Notes: generated from the sequence alone by a model not told the origin. Shown: positions 12,631 through 25,110, numbered from the stretch's first letter. The stretch: DNA of 64,000 nt from Diadophis punctatus similis (GCA_023053685.1 JALIGW010000005.1:47271242-47335241), one strand, 5' to 3'. Numbers and translations are program-made.

Positions 12631-14460
12631 AAATGATGTGTTCCTAATCTGGTCTTGAGCCATGGGGCTAGTGTAACCAAATTGAAATTCGTATTTACAT
12701 TCCCTCAATGGTTGCATATACCCCCCTTGCCCATAAGCTTGACACCTGTGATTTTAAGTAATGACTTTATTTTGAGGTAAGATATTGTGTGAGAAATTGA
12801 AGCATTGTGTTCTCTCACTATAAAGATATAGTGGGACTAGTCCATCATAAAAAAAATAGTCTAAATTATGCTGGATCCTTATGATAGTGTTCAAAGTGCT
12901 CATATATGCTGTTTAACAATCTGTCTTAGAACATTGCTGAAGATCTTTTTTAAACATTAAGGTAACATTTGCTCTTTTGTGGTCAGTTTTAGAGATTCAA
13001 ATTTAATGGCAATGTTATTTCATCTTTCTCATTCCCTGCAATTCTGTTTTAAAAAGAGCTAATATTAAGGCCTGCAGCTGGTTAGCCACTGTTGCTGGCA
13101 GAATGCTGAGCTAAAAAAAACCCCCCTACTTGTCTGAAACAACATTTCAAGAACAATTGCACTGAATGAACCTTCGCAATCTTGAAGTTGTAATAATTGG
13201 AAGAACTGCAGCAGTTTGGAAAAGACAGGCAAATACACTTTGTATTTTACTTGTAATCAATAATGGATGTTTAACATTTGCAAAAACAAAATGATTTTAT
13301 TCAGAAAATTTATACAGCTGCCCATTTTTAGTATATAATTCTGGGCAGGAATCATACAAAGACAATATGAACATCCATGTCCCATTACAGTAATACAGTC
13401 CAAGGAAAATGTAATAATTGAGGCACCATATAAAAATTCCAGAAGACACACAGTACAGATATTGTGCTCTGCTAACATCCTGACCCCAGCAGCACAAATT
13501 TATATTTTTGTTAAGTGTGACATTAATGTAATTGCCAGTAAAGCAAACCCACAGTAATATTTTATATATTCATTTTACTGAGAAATTAAATGATTATGCA
13601 AAAGCTGGAATATACTGCTACTTTTTTGTATTATATAGATTTTGCCTGATAAAAAAATTAAAACACAACTGAAAGCCATAGGAGCTTTCCATGAAGAAGT
13701 GGATTTTATAATAATGTAATAAAATTTAAAGTGCCACTGGTAATTTCAGTGTCATCCAGTTTATGCGGGCAGCTTTTATTCAATACCATTATTTGATTTC
13801 AAAGTAGAATGCATATTTTCCATTTCTTCAAAATCCTATTGATAGATTAGAAGGTTCTTTTTTTTCTCTGGCTCCTGCCAACAGTAATATTAGAACAGCT
13901 TGTTTATTCTGATACATCCCATTATTTATAACAACAAACTTTAAAGAATCTGAAACATGCTGTCAAGTTGTGTTAACATCCAGTTCATCTTCCATAATTT
14001 TATTGCACAACCATATTTTCATCTTCAATTCTGAAGTTTACAGACTGCCTTAGATTGCTGATTATTAGGTACTATATAGTTGAATAATGGATTTCAATGA
14101 GACAGTGCACAGGATTGCAATTTAATCTTTTTGTATGGCATAATATGATTAGTGAGATTAATGGCTAGAACATTTGAAAATGATTTAAGAAAGTTTCAAC
14201 ATAACTTGAATATATAATTAATATATAATTAATATAATTAAGGGTTTAATCTGTTTAGTTGGAAGTTGTTTCCTCTATTGAAATTATTTTTAATAGGCTA
14301 TATAATAGCTCTTTGTATCTGCCTAATAAAAAGATTTAAAAACCTTCCAATATCACTACAAAGCTTAATTCAAAATATGTAGAAAATTATGAAAAGACAC
14401 GTTTTAAAACAAACTCTGATTAAAAGTGTGTACCGTATCAGTCCGCATAAATAAACGTTT
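12631..14460. other. Intron-like sequence, no recognisable feature
   Basis: AT-rich; contains an AT repeat at 14205-14240 (TATATAATTAATATATAATT). No gene or familiar repeat seen. Confidence 0.5.
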
Positions 14461-14689
14461 GGAGAATGGGAGCTGCAGTACAAAAAAACCTGAAGGGCAC
14501 CAGGTTGATTAAATATACTGGGTCAGGTTTTCCAAACTGCCGATACTTGCAACACTGCATTTCTGCTAAAAACAACAACAGAACACTTTGCCAAATTTGT
14601 AATTATTCAAAGGAGAAATATCCCCTCCGCTCAAAAAAGACTCCAGCACAAATCCCTTTTCAACACTAAAGTTGCCTTACTTATCTTTA

Positions 14690-15240
14690 ATAGCGAAGTG
14701 CTGTAGCCGCGCTTGAAAGCTGGGTTTGTTATCAGTGCCTGAATCTTCCGCCAGGGGCGCTTCCAGTGCCTGGGCCGAGCAACCGGCCGATACGTCTTGG
14801 CTTGGAGCCGCGCGAGGAACGGGCTGCTACTTGGCCGCCTTTGCGTGAGTCAAGAAGTGGGGGCAGGGGAGAAAAGCTACTAGTGTGGGATCGCGTCACA
14901 AGGTGGATTTTCCGTTTCCGCGGCAACCCCTCTCCGGAGGCTGCGTTTAACCCCAAGGTAGAGGAAATAGATGGCGGGGCGTCTGCCTGAGAAAACGGAG
15001 GGTGGGAAGGGCTACCCGGTGGATGGGAGGAAAGCGGGAAAAACTTGCCGCCCTCCCGCCCACCGGGGGCTCTCAGGTAAAGTTTACCCATAAGCAGAGA
15101 GCTGCAGTTAAAAAAACCCGATATGAATCTGAAAGGTGCAGGATAGTAGGCACTTCTCACCCGCTTGCACCACATTGGCTCCGAGGAAACGCGTATATAA
15201 AAGATTGCAAGAAAGCTGACTAGTTTGAATCGTGCTATTA
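14690..15240 (+). promoter_or_regulatory. Second GC-rich candidate promoter with CCAAT and TATA boxes
   Basis: A GC- and CpG-rich block of about 0.5 kb stands in AT-rich sequence 8 kb downstream of the first CpG island. Near its 3' edge an inverted CCAAT box (ATTGG, about 15174) is followed by a clean TATA box (TATATAAAAG, about 15194), placing a plus-strand start near 15220-15230. A donor-like GTGAGT at 14845 follows CCGCCTTTGC. It could be an alternative ACSL3 promoter or the promoter of an unannotated transcript. Translations of the block resemble nothing I know. Confidence 0.45.
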
Positions 15241-15779
15241 AAAAAGAGCACTAGAGGGCAGTTGTTTTCTCTGAATGCACTTTAATTCACAGTATAAACT
15301 TTCCCAATTAACCATTGACTTGACTCGTGTTAATCCTGGGAATTTAAAGAATAAATATAGGGAAGATTTTAAAACATTTACAGAAAAGCATCCGTCCTCT
15401 GATCCTTTATTTTTTGTTTTTGATAACTTACTAGTGCACTGCCCCTGGACATGTTTCTCTTTTATTATCCATTGAAGACTAACAATTTTTATGTTTAAAC
15501 CCATTTGGGTTCAAAAATTCACATTTTTAGTTGCTTGTTCTTGATAGCAGACTGCAATGAGATTTAATACTGTGGAGTATCACAATGAACAGTAGAGTTG
15601 GATGTTATTAAACTTGTTTTTTTCTGTATTACATCTGCTAAAATCAGTTATGTTTAATTCTTGGACAACAGACATGTTTGCTGATTTAAGTTGTAGCAAC
15701 AGTTACGTTGCTAGCAAATGATATTGTGATTTTATTTTTTAAGTTCTATACTGCCACTGGATAGTGATCAGTTGTAGTC

Positions 15780-15990
15780 AGTAGATAATATTTTGTGCCT
15801 TCAAGTCAATGTTAATTCCTAGTGATTGCTTGGATTAGTCCCTGCACTTTTCTTACAAAATTTCAGAAGTGCTTTGCTATTGTCTTTTTCCTAGGGCTCA
15901 GACAGACAGTTGCCCAAAGTCGTCCAGCTGGCTTTGCCTAAGGCAGGACTAGAATTACTGTCTCTTAAGTTTCTAGCCTGATGCCCTAAG
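15780..15990 (+). repeat. Old SINE/LINE-derived repeat (MIR/L3-like)
   Basis: 'GTGCCTTCAAGTCAATG', 'TTGCTATTGTCTTTTTCCTAG' and 'TTGCCCAAAGTCGTCCAGCTGG' are diverged forms of a widespread amniote repeat. Assigned by phrase memory only. Confidence 0.4.
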
Positions 15991-15991
15991 C

Positions 15992-16137
15992 CAGGGATGG
16001 CCAAACTATGGCTCATTGAGGACCTGTGGACTTCAACTCCCAGAATTCCTGAGCCAGCCATGCATGCATGGCTGGCTCAGGAATTCTGGGAGTTGAAGTC
16101 CACAGGTCCTCAAAGAACCATAGTTTGGCCACCCCTG
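15992..16137. mobile_element. Fold-back hAT-like MITE (146 bp, near-perfect palindrome)
   Basis: The sequence CAGGGATGGCCAAACTATGG runs to a central CATGCATG and back to CCATAGTTTGGCCACCCCTG, so nearly the whole element forms one hairpin with ~65-bp arms. CCTAAGC occurs on both sides as a probable target duplication. The arm carries the phrase GTGGACTTCAACTCCCAGAA shared with the copies at 18789 and 42549. Confidence 0.85.
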
Positions 16138-16979
16138 CCTAAGCACTACCCAAGCCAGCTCTCAATAGATTACTACATTAAGCTATATTTAGTACATTTT
16201 TGTAAGATACATTTGACATAATAGAGCTGAATTGGATTCCTTTATAGTACATTTAATACTGTCTATTTGGAAGGTTAAATGCAAATAGCCAGAAAACCTT
16301 GATGTAATCTTATTCTCAAACTAACCCTAGAATTTTTTCAATTTGCTAATTAAGCTATAATTACAAGGTTTTTTTTAACCATTTTCCAAATAAGAAAATG
16401 TGCACTTCCATATATATAGAACTCTTAAAGTATATCATAATGTGTTTCCCTTTGATCTTTACTATGCATTAATATTTGGTCTGCTTTTAATCATTAGAAA
16501 CCATAACTACAACTTTCGTTTCAAAAAGATCATTTTAAACATATGGTTTTTAAGAAGGAGGGGAATTGTTTTAGCATTTTGAACATCTTCCAGAAATGTG
16601 CAACCTGATCCAACATGTTTCTACCATAATGTTCTGGGATAATAAGCCCAGCAATTTTTCAGCACTGTCCTACAAGATGCCCTTGGAAATTTACAAAAAA
16701 GCCAAAAAAGTGGAAGTCTAGATGTATAGATATATCAACACATAGATTATTATAAGTAACATAATTAGCTACCTTAGTGACATGCATGTTATATATTAAT
16801 TTATACAGAGCACGTAAGGCCATTTTACAATCAAGCAGATTTGAGCAGGCCTAAACCCCCTTAACCATTCATTTAATCGTATTGTGTTAGTGAACTCTTG
16901 GTGCTATATGAAGTGAATTGATGAAGTGGATGTCATAAAAAAAATCTTAATATATTATGCTACAAGAACTAAAACTATT

Positions 16980-17340
16980 ACTGTATATACTCGTGAATAA
17001 GGCAATCTGCAGTTATCTTTTAACCAAAGCATAAAAATATGGTATCCTGACCCTCAATATTTTTGCACGTAATTTTCATAATTATCTGGGGTGGCACATT
17101 TTTCATGGTAGTTTCAAGGTAGTTTAAAAATTTGAGGGTTGGCTTTTCTATAGATGGGCTTCTTTGTGAGTATATACAGGTACTTTAAAAAAGTTAAAAA
17201 ATTTAAAGAAGTTTTTAAAGTACCTGTACACCAAATATACTTGCTGATAAGCCCATCTGTGGATAACTAAATCGAATTTTGAGCTGCATTTTGAGTTCTA
17301 AAATTCATAGCTCATGCACAAGTCAATTTGGTAAATAAGT
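16980..17340. repeat. MITE-like repeat with internal hairpin
   Basis: It starts CTGTATATACTCGTGAATAAG. An internal hairpin is formed by ACAGGTACTTTAAAAA and its inverse TTTTTAAAGTACCTGT at 17175-17228. Flanking 'GATGGGCTT' and 'AAGCCCATC' extend the inverted symmetry. It is related to 10370-10655. Confidence 0.5.
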
Positions 17341-17604
17341 TAATAAGACAAAGAGTTAAATATTTCATAATAGTTGAAATAGTTGCATTATTTTTAAAAT
17401 GAATATATAGTTTAAATTATATAGTCATAAACAATCATCTGGTGGTTTCCATTTCTTTGTAATCCAGTAAAATAATTTTGTCAACATTGTCGGCCAGTAA
17501 CTGCTTCTTTGAGTCCTTATAAAGTCAAGCATGTCTCATTGATATTTAACCCCTTTATCTTCTCTCTGCTTTTTTCCCCCCAAGAACCTTTGATTTTGCT
17601 TTAT

Positions 17605-17770
17605 TTAAAGACTGTTCCAAAAGTGCTTTTCAAAAGTCAATTGGACTTTTTTGTTTTTTTCTTGAAGACATTTCCTTTCTCATCCAAGAAGCTTCTTCAG
17701 TTTTGAGAACTGAAATGAACCTTTTGAAAAGCACCTTTGGGACAACTATGACCTGGATGAATGAGAATCT
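17605..17770. repeat. Interspersed repeat containing an inverted pair
   Basis: 'CCAAAAGTGCTTTTCAAAAG' near 17618 is mirrored by 'CCTTTTGAAAAGCACCTTTGG' near 17720, with 'CTTCTTCAG' in the loop. I recognise the phrase as a common squamate repeat but cannot name the family. Confidence 0.4.
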
Positions 17771-17859
17771 CCATAGATATATTCTCAGGACTGTTGTCTT
17801 TGTGTTAACATTTATAAAATAGTTGGGCTTTATCTTCAGTATCTGTGCTTCCTGTGAGG

Positions 17860-17950
17860 AATCTGGTTCATTTACACACCAAAGACAAATTCCTTGTGTG
17901 TCCAATCACACTTGGCCAATAAAGAATTCTATTCTATTCTATTCTATTTA
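17860..17950 (+). mobile_element. CR1/L3-type LINE 3' tail with (ATTCT)n microsatellite
   Basis: 'ACCAAAGACAAATTCC', 'TCCAATCACACTTGGCCAA' and then 'TAAAGAATTCTATTCTATTC' form the 3' end of the CR1-L3 LINE of snakes, whose tail runs directly into the pentanucleotide repeat. The LINE body is truncated. The same tail appears at 46675-46755. Confidence 0.8.
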
Positions 17951-18788
17951 TTACATTTATACTCCGTGACAGTCTCTGGCCATGGCATTTTATAAGACTA
18001 TTCAAACAAAATACAATCTGCCTAAAGATAGAAATATTTTTTAAAAAATATTGTATATAAAGCAAAACAAATCCATGTGGGAAGAAAAACTTAAAGCTGA
18101 TAATGTAGGTTTTTTCTTCCTTCTGGTTTTGGGTCCATGGACTTTAAAGAATTAGAGGACCACACCTGTACTACAGAGAGATACAAGAAAATATCTGATA
18201 GTACAGGGAGTAGTGGAAGAGGAAAGGGTAGTCAAATCAAAACTGAAGGAAAAGACAATTGGATGTGTGGAAAAGATGGAAAGGTTTGTTAGAATGAAAC
18301 TCTGAAACTGACATACCGTATTTTTCGGAGTATAAGACGCACCGAAGTATAAGACGCATCTTAGTTTTGGGGGAGGAAAACAAGGAAAAAAGGCCTCTGC
18401 CTCCAAGCAATTTGCCAAACAGCAAACAGCACAGATGATATACACTGTTTGCTGTGTATTTCTGTGCATGTGTGCCTGACCCATAGAAATAGCAAAGAAT
18501 TGGAGAAATGTATATTATGCCAGAAAGTTTTCTTAAATGTAGTCACATTAACTCCTCCCAATTATTTAAATAGACGTACTCCAAGGTAAATCAGGATTTA
18601 ACTCTAATACTAAACGGGACACTGTTACATTTCAGACTATACTTGTACAGAGCTGTTAAAATTAATTAAAATTTCTGGAAGTATACATTATTCTCTATTA
18701 TTTAAAAGAAGATACAATACACTGGGCCTCTTCAGAGCAAGCATTTATTTTAAAAAGCTTCTTTATTTTGTTAAGTTGTCTAGATTTA

Positions 18789-18932
18789 CAGGGATCTCCA
18801 ACCTTGGCAACTTTAAGACTTGTAGACTTCAACTCCCAGAATTCCACAGCCAGCAAAGCTAACAAAGCTGGCTGTGGAATTTTGGGAGTTGAAGTCCACA
18901 AGTCTTAAAATTGCCAAGGTTGGAGACCCCTG
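18789..18932. mobile_element. Fold-back hAT-like MITE nested in the TIR element
   Basis: CAGGGATCTCCAACCTTGGC ... GCCAAGGTTGGAGACCCCTG form a hairpin of ~65-bp arms around CAAAGCTAACAAAGCTGGC. The arm phrase 'TTCAACTCCCAGAATTCC' is shared with the copies at 15992 and 42549. Confidence 0.85.
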
Positions 18933-19016
18933 GCTCTAGAACAATAATAAAGCAGTCTTTAAAAAATAAGTCTAATAATTTGAACATTCTACAGACATTT
19001 ATAGTTATTCACTTAC

Positions 19017-19178
19017 CCCCTTGCATCCAGTTCAGCAGAAAATAAAAATCTGCATGTCTCTCCCAGCTATTTGCCTCTTTGCAAGCTAGTTTCACTTTCA
19101 TTTTAGCACGTGGCAAATCAGCTGTAGGTCGGGAAGCTGCTAGTGACTTGCTTGGCTTTACAGGCTCTTCCCTCTCTG
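19017..19178 (-). pseudogene. Exon-like captured block of an unidentified host gene
   Basis: On the minus strand the order is a pyrimidine-rich acceptor (CCTGTTTGCAG), a 162-nt open block, then a consensus donor GG|GTAAGT. The frame is open through the whole block (54 codons) and reads 'EREEPVKPSKSLAASRPTAD' at its start and 'SWERHADFYFLLNWMQGG' at its end, with host-like composition. The exact exon form (acceptor, open frame, donor) inside a transposon suggests DNA-level capture of a host internal exon. I cannot name the donor gene, and without a search chance remains possible. Confidence 0.45.
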
Positions 19179-19379
19179 CTGCAAACAGGTAAATTGCTGG
19201 AAGACCGAGGCCAAAGGGTGGGGGTGGCTGGGTGCGTGGGGCTACATTCAGTGTATAAGATGCACCCAAGTTTTCACCCTCTTTTGGGGGGTAAAAAGGT
19301 GCGTCTTATACTCCAAAAAATACAGTAATACAGCATCAAAGAATTACATCAATTATACATACTAGATCACAGAATCAAA

Positions 19380-20720
19380 ATTAAAAGGGGGCATTTAAGC
19401 TGTCAAATACAGTTATCTGCTTAATGTTGGAAATCAACTAAAGCATCCATGGCATGTTTTATCCAGCCTCTTCTAAGAAGTCCACCACTCTCTGGATATT
19501 TGGTTCCATTTGTAAAACTGGTCTTACTGTTTTTCCAACAGTCCAAATCTGCTCCCTGTTACTTAAATCCATTATTCATGTCCTGTACTCCGAGATGATA
19601 GAAAACAGGTTTTAGCTTTCTCTATGACACCTTCGGTCTTTCTTCTCAAAATTGCACATTCTTTGTATCTTCACTATTGCTTTCCTAAATTTGTTTATTG
19701 ATTGTTGCTGTTTTCTATACCTATTCCATTTTTAAAAATCTTTCTATGGATTGGTGCCCCAAACGGAATACTCGTGGGTTGGATGCATTATCAGGTGAAA
19801 TATTTACCTTCTCTGATTTGAAAAATATACTTGAAAACAGTTGCTTTTTCTTTTCCTTTCTTGCAAAATCAACCTGATGCTGTTTCATATTTAATTAGTG
19901 ATAAATAACTGTTCAAAACTCTCTTTCACAAGTATTGCTGTCAAGGCAGATACTCTCCATCTTATAACTGAATTTATTTATTTTTCTTCAGTAAAAAACT
20001 TTATAATTACTACCTTTTTTTACATTTCATTCTGTTATTGTTTCCCCATTTCTCTAACCTATCAAGATTGTTTTCTGACTTTGAGATATTATTTCACTGA
20101 GTTTATGTCATCTGCAAATTTGATAGATTAGAATTTAAGATATCTTCTCATTCTTTTGTATTTAACAAAAAAAGTTTAAGAATACAGGACTTTTTTTTTT
20201 TTTTTTGAAAACTGGAATAACATATGCCTTCCTTCAATCATTTGATACTACATTTCCTCTCTGGGATTTCTCAAACATAATAGATAACAATTATTTGGCC
20301 AAACCATGAGCAACTTCCTGTAATACTCCATAATTCAATTTTCTGGCTTCAAAAAATGAAACCAATTCAAAGTAAATAGAAATTCCATGGCTGTAATTCT
20401 TTCAGTCTCAAGTTTCAGTTCTGCTTCTTCAGTTTTTCAGAATTGATTGTTGGAATTGTATCTTTTTTTAAAAAAACAATTTGATCCTGTAAAAAAAAGA
20501 GAGTTATTCAATCACTACAGACTTACTATTTTTCAGATTATCTTCAAAATGAACTGAAAAATAACAGATTATTAACTGTTCCATGAAAATGTCAATAAAC
20601 ACTAATCAGTTTATTTTGGAGACATCTGAAGAACAGTTTTTGTTTTCCTTTTTATCCTTTGTCATTCTCTCAGTTTTAGCTGTTCTAGCATCTATAATTT
20701 AGGATTATGAGTACTATTCC
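19380..20720 (-). mobile_element. Old CR1-type LINE, antisense
   Basis: Read on the plus strand this is the complement of a CR1 3' half. It contains 'TGGTGCCCCAAACGGAATACT', 'CACAAGTATTGCTGTCAAGG' and 'TGTCATCTGCAAATTTGATA', all phrases of the widespread sauropsid CR1. It is heavily diverged with no ORF. A poly-T run sits at about 20190. Similar old LINE sequence seems to continue beyond 20920 to about 22600 (for example 'TTCTTAAAATCCAGTATAC'). Confidence 0.65.
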
Positions 20721-20756
20721 TTGCAGACCTATCTTATTTCTCACCTCCAATAGAAT

Positions 20757-20900
20757 AGAATAGAATAGAATAGAATAGAATAGAATAGAATAGAATAGAA
20801 TAGAAACAGAGTTGGAAGGGACCTTGGAGGCAGGAAACCTTATACTGCTTCAGGCAAATGGTTATCCAACATCTTCTTAAAAACTTCCTATATGTACAGT
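20757..20900 (-). mobile_element. Younger CR1 3' fragment seeding an (AATAG)n microsatellite
   Basis: A (TAGAA)n array of ten or so units (20757-20805) abuts 'CAGAGTTGGAAGGGACCTTG', the complement of a CR1 3' end, and continues to 'CATCTTCTTAAAAACTTCC'. It interrupts the older CR1 sequence, so it inserted later. It is the mirror form of the (ATTCT)n tails at 17935 and 46735. Confidence 0.75.
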
Positions 20901-20919
20901 ATGTTGTTTTTAGATCTTT

Positions 20920-22700
20920 ATTCATTTTGGATTGTTTGTTATCCTTTTTCCCTTCTTTGGTACTCTTTTTGCTATTGCGTTTTTAATATCTCTCTTTTTT
21001 AAGGAACTTCTGAATCTCAAACTCTTTTCCCATAAGCTTCTCCTGCCATAGAATTACTTTTGCTCTGCATTTATTAAAATATGTTTTCTTAAAATCCAGT
21101 ATACAAATTGAACTATACTTATGTCCTGTTTTCATTCAAGTGTATTCTAGCATTGTATGGTTACTATAAAGTTATGGATAGCTATCTTCTTGTATCGTCT
21201 TCCATTGTCTGAAAATAGTCAGCAAAAAAACTGCCATTCATGACATAGTTTGTAGGAAGACAACTGTTGTTAGTTTATGGCAGCAAAAAGCAGAAGAATA
21301 TTATAGTATTTTTTCCAAGTAAGAATTTTATTAAAAGGTATATACTTTTGTCAGTTGAGAATGCGATGAAACAGATCGTGGAAGCGTTTGTCTTTTAATA
21401 AACTTTGTCAATTGGTGCTACCAGATTCCTGATTGTTTTGCTTGGCAGAATTTGTGACACATCAATATAGATAATCCTCAACTTTATGTTTGTTTAGCAA
21501 CTATTCAGAATTACGATACCACTGAATTAAGAAAGTTAGGAACCCTTCTTGAATGTATAATCATTGCAGCAACCCTGCAATTGTGATGAAAATCCAGGTA
21601 TTTGGCATTGTGTCGATCCTTATGTCTGCCTCCAGAAGCCACACAAAAACAGGCAGGCTCTTGCATGGTTTATGAAGCCAACAGGAATTACATTCTTTGA
21701 GCTAATAGAGCACATGAGTGTCTTACTTAATCACTGCAAAGAGTTATGACTAAAATTTTGGGCTCATTTGTGAGTTGTAAGTTGAGGACTACCTATATTG
21801 AGATAATCAAAAACATAAATCACTGTTACTACTTGAAGACTGGAAAGTACCACCCATATAACCAACAGTATTGCTTTTATTTTTCATCTGCTCCTGATGT
21901 ATTGTTCATTCAAATGCATTTTTGTGCAAATATGTCTATTTTTAACATGAACTGGAACTCTTCTTTTTCTATTGCTTTAGTCTCTCTCTTTTAATAAATT
22001 GGAATACAATAATTAAAAGATACAGTCATGTGAGTCATCCTACTGTGGATTTCTCTTAAGTCACGTTTGCCTTTCTGTAGTAAGATGTTAAGCTCATCTT
22101 TCTTATTTTCCATACTGGGAACATTAGACAATGAAGGTCAGGAACTTAATAAGCAAATATTCTGTTTGTTTATTTTTACTGAATGTTTTAACAGTCTTCT
22201 TCCTAAATCTTTATCTTAGGTCCTTGGTTCAGCCTTTTCATTTCAGTTCCCACAGAATTCAGTTTGAAGCCTTCCTGATCAAAGTCACTATGCTTCATTA
22301 AATCATATCAATTCTTATGAGAACAACCCACTTTGGGCCAATAATCCATTATTTTAAAAGTGTTCCAAGAAATAAAGACATCTTCAATTTAGTACTGTTT
22401 CCCAATACTCATTTGTAAGAACTTTTTAAAAAATCCCCAGTGAAATTCCTGTCAGCTCTCCCTGTTTATTTATTGTGTGAGCTTGCATTCAGGAAATTGC
22501 TGCCACTTGTTCCTTCTGTAGTCTCTGCAGTAGCTTCTGCAGCAGGAAGCATTCACTTGATCATCTTATGGTAATGAGCATAAACCAAGTTAGAATAATC
22601 AACTGTATTAATCCCTTTTAGCACTAAATGTTTTTTCAAGAGGGGTTTCTCCTCATTGTTTTGGAATGTTAGAGTTCACATGCCTTTCTAAAAAGGTATT
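20920..22700. repeat. Diverged LINE-derived sequence and a nested TIR repeat
   Basis: Most of this stretch reads like an old CR1-related region (confidence low). Within it, 21463-21797 is a TIR repeat: it opens ATAATCCTCAACTTTATG and closes GTAAGTTGAGGACTACCTAT, the inverted end of the family also seen at 4845 and 38690. I see no gene. Confidence 0.5.
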
Positions 22701-23401
22701 TCTGTGAATGTAGGTCTTATCTAGAAGTTTGTATTTTCTTATTGAACTTGAAATGATATGGATAGCTGAAACAAGAATTAAAGGGACACAGAAAAGCATA
22801 TAATAAAGCCAACTTCTTCAGATATAAGAGGCACCAAAAATTTATACCTTTAATTATTACAATCGGTGTTTGTAAAGCTCTGATATGAATCATGGCTGAC
22901 TGAAGACATCTCTGAAAATGAGAGAAGGCAACCACTGTGAAAAATGAAAGACCAATGAGTAGACTGGTCCATTGAATCTCTCTAGTTTCTCTGGAGAGAA
23001 TTGGAGATAGCCCACAAGTACGCTAATGGCAGGTCCTCATGAGGAAACCATAAAACAGCAGTCTTTCACACGTTTGAGTGCCAGGACCCAAGCAAGACAG
23101 CATCTTTGCTCTCAGCAGTTGGTGGAGCCTTTAATAAAGACACTAAGCCAGTGTCAAACTCTTTTTCTTTTCTTTTCTTCCAAGTTTTTTTTAATATAAA
23201 AATGACAAATCATTGTGTGAACAGTGTGGCACCTGGGCGCCATACATTCCAATACATATGAAACTGATCAGATTAAACATTATTACATTCAATCAATTTA
23301 TGTATTTCTAATAATACACATCTATATTACATTACAATCTATCATTATTTAATTATTCCAGAGTCCCTAGGGAGTTGAGCGGCATAGAAATATAATATAA
23401 T

Positions 23402-23404
23402 ATG

Positions 23405-23435
<31 letters not shown>

Positions 23436-23445
23436 CAATAATTTC
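23402..23445. repeat. (GATAAT)n microsatellite
   Basis: Tandem GATAAT/AATGAT units in AT-rich sequence. Confidence 0.9.
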
Positions 23446-23769
23446 ATTTTATCAAATAAAAATATATACATTAATATTCCCTTTATTTCTATCACTTATT
23501 CTAGCTTTTAATCGTCACCCTTTATTAAGATACCTTTTCTTTCTTTCCTGTCTAACTTCTAACTATGTCACCTGCTTAGAAAAAAAGAAAAAATTGAGAG
23601 GGAGAGAAATGAAAAAGCAACTCAGAACAGCAACAAAAAAGAAGAATCCTCCATCCATCATCTCTTGTCTGCTTAATTCTTTGATTGCTATGCTTTAAAA
23701 AATGAAGAGAGGAAAGCAGAAAGGCAAATCAAAGCAACAAAGATAAAGATAATCTACCCATCGTCTCTT

Positions 23770-25110
23770 GTCCGCTTTAATACTTTAATTGCTATGGCTT
23801 TTTTTTGACTTGCCTCCCACATTCCTCTCTTAAGTCTCCGTCTATATCTATTTCTTGGCTGTCCATTCTAGATATTCCTCCCACCTCTACCCTCTTCCAC
23901 TGCCTAGTTTCTAAAATTTCTACCGAGGCCCCTGCGTCCATTTCAAACATATCTTCCAACACTCTTAGTATGTTTTTCCCCTGGTTTAATTTATCAATCA
24001 CTATTATTTCCATTGTTTTCTCCTCTTTGTCGTCTTCTTCCTTCTTCATTTCTTTTTTTGACTCCTCCCTTTCCTGGGTGTCTTGGTCTGTACTTATCAT
24101 CCCTTGTATAATATTTTCTATTTTTTCCATAATGTCCTTAAATCCTTTGTCCATAATGTCTTTCGTATTTTGAAAGAGTAAATCCATCTCCTGTACAATT
24201 CCACTCATTTCTCCTCCTTAAGTATCTTATTTTGTTTTTAAAAGAGAGTTGATTTTTATCCAACAGTCCAAGAACTACTTATTTGGTCTTTGAATTACCC
24301 TTCAAGGAGTACACTAGTCCCAATTTATGTCCCATAGGTTAACACTCAGTTCCATTTGAGTAGTTCCAGAGGTTATCAAAAGCCCCTTTATGTCCTCTTT
24401 GCAAATTCAATCTTCTAATATAATATTTAAATTTCTCTTTGGTTAAATCACTTCCTTGTAGTTTCCCTTTTTATCAGCAGGTGACACTCTCCACTTAGAT
24501 TTTAGTTTACTAGTCCCGACATTTGGATTATACAACAAATGTAAAAGCAGAATAAGTTTTGTATATAGATAATTCCAATATTTAAAAAATGCCTTCCCAG
24601 TGCCGCTTCTTCCCAGTTTAGGAGTCAATTTTCTGCTTATTTCAGAATTTATTATTTATTCTCCTGCATCTTTCATTTCCGGTTAGGTATTTCTTCAGCC
24701 CCCCCCAAAATGCTTAGGTGCCGCTTTAATGCATAGTTCTGGTCAAATGGTTCTGAATTATTTCTTGGGGTTAAATTTAGAACAAAAGAAAAATCCTGTC
24801 CCCCAGTTCCACCACGGCTCACCTTCTCTCCAGCACCAGTCTTAGCTGTTATTCTTCGGTTGTCCCAGCTTTGCAGCAGCCATCTTTAGGCTGCTTCTTC
24901 TTCTTGCCGTGGCTGAGAGGGAAAAAAGACCCTGGGCCGAACAGGAGAGCTGCAACTCTCATCGACCTCACAGGGAGCCCCTCTCTGCTTCACTGCCCCT
25001 TCAGGTCGGCTTAGGCTCCCTCCGGAGCCCACAAACAGGAAGAATTCACCACAGGGAACGCGGAGACCCGTTCCTCTGTGTCTGTATCGCTGTGACATCA
25101 ACTGGAAGTC
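23770..25110 (-). mobile_element. L1-like LINE 5' end: leader and ORF1 start, antisense
   Basis: On the minus strand a GC-rich leader (about 25110-24210) precedes an ORF at 24208-23792 of 138 codons beginning MSGIVQEMDLLFQNTKDIMD. It is rich in Glu/Lys heptad-like runs, consistent with the coiled coil of a LINE ORF1 protein. Downstream the element decays. The CpG-rich 24820-25090 is thus best explained as a LINE 5'UTR promoter and not a host CpG island. The family (L1 versus another ORF1-bearing LINE) is not certain. Confidence 0.5.

Larger units (their letters stand above)
18316..19325 (+). mobile_element. TA-flanked TIR element with cargo (1010 bp)
   Basis: It begins CCGTATTTTTCGGAGTATA and ends CTTATACTCCAAAAAATACAG, flanked by TA at 18314-18315 and 19326-19327. 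The ends match those of 10754-11212 and 42243-44239, but the interior differs. It holds a fold-back hAT MITE (18789-18932), itself a nested insertion, and on the minus strand an exon-like block (19017-19178). No transposase is present. Confidence 0.8.

Noticed and set aside
12526..12717. Frame across the SINE tail
   Set aside because: It is a chance frame in SINE body and flanking DNA.
24820..25090. Possible host CpG island
   Set aside because: It directly precedes a LINE ORF1-like frame on the minus strand and is better explained as a LINE 5' leader.
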